From: Haloferacaceae archaeon PL-Br10_E2g29
Lineage (GTDB): Archaea; Halobacteriota; Halobacteria; Halobacteriales; Haloferacaceae
Assembly: GCA_001563965.1 (NCBI GenBank)
Contig: LKMS01000099.1
Span: 1 to 5,928, forward strand
DNA length: 5,928 nt
Direction: 5' to 3'
Within the stretch, counting starts at the first letter, position 1; each line of letters begins with the position of its first letter. Both the position numbers and the translations under genes were made by a program. The notes under the pieces are model-generated. The model searched no databases, was not told the origin of the DNA, and saw nothing but the letters and a program-made list of their open reading frames with translations. Positions 4,819-5,928 of the stretch are shown here, in pieces.

Positions 4819-5928
4819 ATGAATACGGCTGTGGTTGACTCGCTCATGGCACTCCCAACGGCGATTCAGATCGCCGCGATTCTCGTGGTTTCGATCATCG
4901 CCGCGAAGGTGATCAATGAACTGGGGTCGGTAGCGATTCAGCGGGCGGGACGGTTCGGAAGCCATGAGTACGACCGCTTGCTAATCGAAGAGATCCACGT
5001 ACCGCTGTACGTGTCGGTGTTTCTCGCCGGTGTGTATCTGAGCGTACAACTTATTCCGGATTTCGTGGTGCAGTTCTACATCGAGTCGGCGGCCGTTACG
5101 ATTATTATCGTCGTGTGGACCTCGGCGGTTATCCGCCTTGGAACCCGGCTCATCGGCGCTACCAACGACAGACCGGCCGGTCGGAATATCACGCCGATTT
5201 TCAAAAATCTATTCACGTTTTTCGTCATCTTGGGCAGTTTCTTTCTGCTCTTGAGCGTCTGGACGATCGACATCACACCCTTGCTCGCCTCGGCAGGAAT
5301 CATCGGGATTATTCTCGGGATTGCCGCCCGTGACTCGCTCGGGAACTTTTTTGGCGGCCTTTCGCTGTATCTCGACAAAACGTACAAAATCGGCGATATG
5401 ATCCAGTTGGGAACGGGCGAGCGCGGAACCGTACTCGATATGAGCATTCGAAGCACGACGATTTTGACCCGGGACAACATCGCAGTGACGATTCCAAATG
5501 CCGAAATGAACTCGACACAGATAATCAACGAGTCAGCGCCGGTTCGGCGGCGACGAGTTCGTCTCGATGTGGGTGTTGCCTACGGATCGGATCTCGAAAC
5601 GGTCAAAGAAGCGTTGCTTGCGGCGGCAGCAGCAGAGGAAACAATCGTGCTCGATGCGCCGTCGCCGGCGGTCAGATTTCGGGAGTTCGCCGATTCCGCC
5701 ATCGTCGCCCAACTACAGGTGCACATCGAACACCCCTCCCTGCGCGGGCGAACGCGACATCGACTCATCGAGCGGATCGACCAACAGTTCCGCGAGAACG
5801 ACATCAAAATCCCGTTTCCGCAGCGCGAACTGTCGTTCTATGAGTCCGAAAATACGGTTCGCGTCGACCACGTTGATCCCGTCCAAGTGCCCGACGATGG
5901 TGTCGACCAGGTGCCCGACGATGGTGTC
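4819..5928 (+). CDS. mscS: MscS-family mechanosensitive channel (3' end missing)
   Basis: The frame is open from ATG 4819 to the last base, 370 codons without a stop, so the C-terminus lies outside the window. MscS-type channels open on membrane tension and release solutes during hypo-osmotic shock. Membrane segments fall at about 13-33, 61-79, 86-107 and 126-148, followed by the pore helix: LLASAGIIGIILGIAARDSL at 155-174, then GNFFGGLSLYLDK at 175-187. The beta domain follows with YKIGDMIQL at 189-197, GTVLDMSIRSTTI at 203-215 and VTIPNAEM at 223-230. The alpha/beta domain closes with the classic IPFPQREL at 331-338, so the conserved channel is complete. Beyond it is an acidic tail with an eight-residue repeat containing VPDDG. 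A good BRE/TATA pair lies just upstream. Stretches of this gene are less GC-rich than the left of the window. Confidence 0.94.
   Translation, partial: MNTAVVDSLMALPTAIQIAAILVVSIIAAKVINELGSVAIQRAGRFGSHEYDRLLIEEIHVPLYVSVFLAGVYLSVQLIPDFVVQFYIESAAVTIIIVVWTSAVIRLGTRLIGATNDRPAGRNITPIFKNLFTFFVILGSFFLLLSVWTIDITPLLASAGIIGIILGIAARDSLGNFFGGLSLYLDKTYKIGDMIQLGTGERGTVLDMSIRSTTILTRDNIAVTIPNAEMNSTQIINESAPVRRRRVRLDVGVAYGSDLETVKEALLAAAAAEETIVLDAPSPAVRFREFADSAIVAQLQVHIEHPSLRGRTRHRLIERIDQQFRENDIKIPFPQRELSFYESENTVRVDHVDPVQVPDDGVDQVPDDGV
5881..5928 (+). repeat. 24-base codon-aligned tandem repeat in the MscS tail
   Basis: Bases 5883-5904 recur at 5907-5928 with one difference (5886 a versus 5910 g), a period of 24 bases or 8 codons, and the window ends inside the second copy. 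Both copies encode QVPDDGV; the difference is the synonymous CAA/CAG change. The frame is kept, so the array lengthens the acidic cytosolic tail without disrupting the channel. More units may follow beyond the window. Confidence 0.88.

Noticed and set aside
5076..5528. Minus-strand open frame of 150 codons opposite the channel gene.
   Set aside because: The plus strand is a complete MscS core here; the antisense translation matches nothing and has no promoter.
1..5928. CRISPR array, tRNA, rRNA, insertion sequence or toxin-antitoxin genes.
   Set aside because: The only tandem repeats are the two-copy repeats at the edges, which lack unique spacers; no tRNA-like cloverleaf, transposase motif or terminal inverted repeats were seen on either strand.

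Overview
The window reads as chromosomal DNA of a halophilic archaeon (class Halobacteria). The predicted proteins are rich in Asp and Glu, most of the coding DNA is GC-rich, and genes are preceded by archaeal TATA-type or T-rich boxes about 25-30 bases before the start codon, as expected for leaderless mRNAs. The gene content is archaeal: ribosomal protein S19e, a PDCD5-family DNA-binding protein, and a haloarchaeal-type ThiL. The genus cannot be fixed from the sequence alone. There is no sign of a mobile element, CRISPR array, tRNA or rRNA.

Layout. Bases 1-63 hold a 32-base tandem duplication that includes the last codons of thiL. On the minus strand, thiL (32-976) encodes thiamine-monophosphate kinase. 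A divergent promoter region (977-1154) separates it from a plus-strand information-processing cluster: rps19e (1155-1610), a PDCD5/TFAR19-family gene (1656-2012) and, two bases later, a small PP-loop ATPase gene of unknown substrate (2015-2605). A two-part inverted repeat follows directly after its stop. Then come a divergent DedA/VTT-domain membrane protein (2687-3196), an EamA/DMT transporter (3334-4212), a small universal-stress-protein-like gene with a GTG start (4374-4772), and an MscS-family mechanosensitive channel (4819 to the window end, 3' incomplete). The visible channel gene ends in a codon-aligned 24-base repeat.

How the genes may work together. The left half is housekeeping: thiamine diphosphate synthesis, the small ribosomal subunit, a PDCD5 protein and a PP-loop enzyme that travels with them and so may act on RNA or translation. 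The right half is envelope and stress related: VTT protein, drug/metabolite-type transporter, Usp protein, mechanosensitive channel. The last two genes each have a convincing promoter, so the right half is a neighbourhood, not one operon. Parts of the channel gene are visibly less GC-rich than the left half.

I did not find a clear undescribed multi-gene system. The best candidates for a second look are the cysteine-free PP-loop enzyme linked to rps19e/PDCD5, the VTT protein lacking the charged residues usual in DedA proteins, the in-frame stop just upstream of the transporter gene, and the tandem repeats sitting at both ends of the window, which may mean the window is a complete contig broken at repeats.
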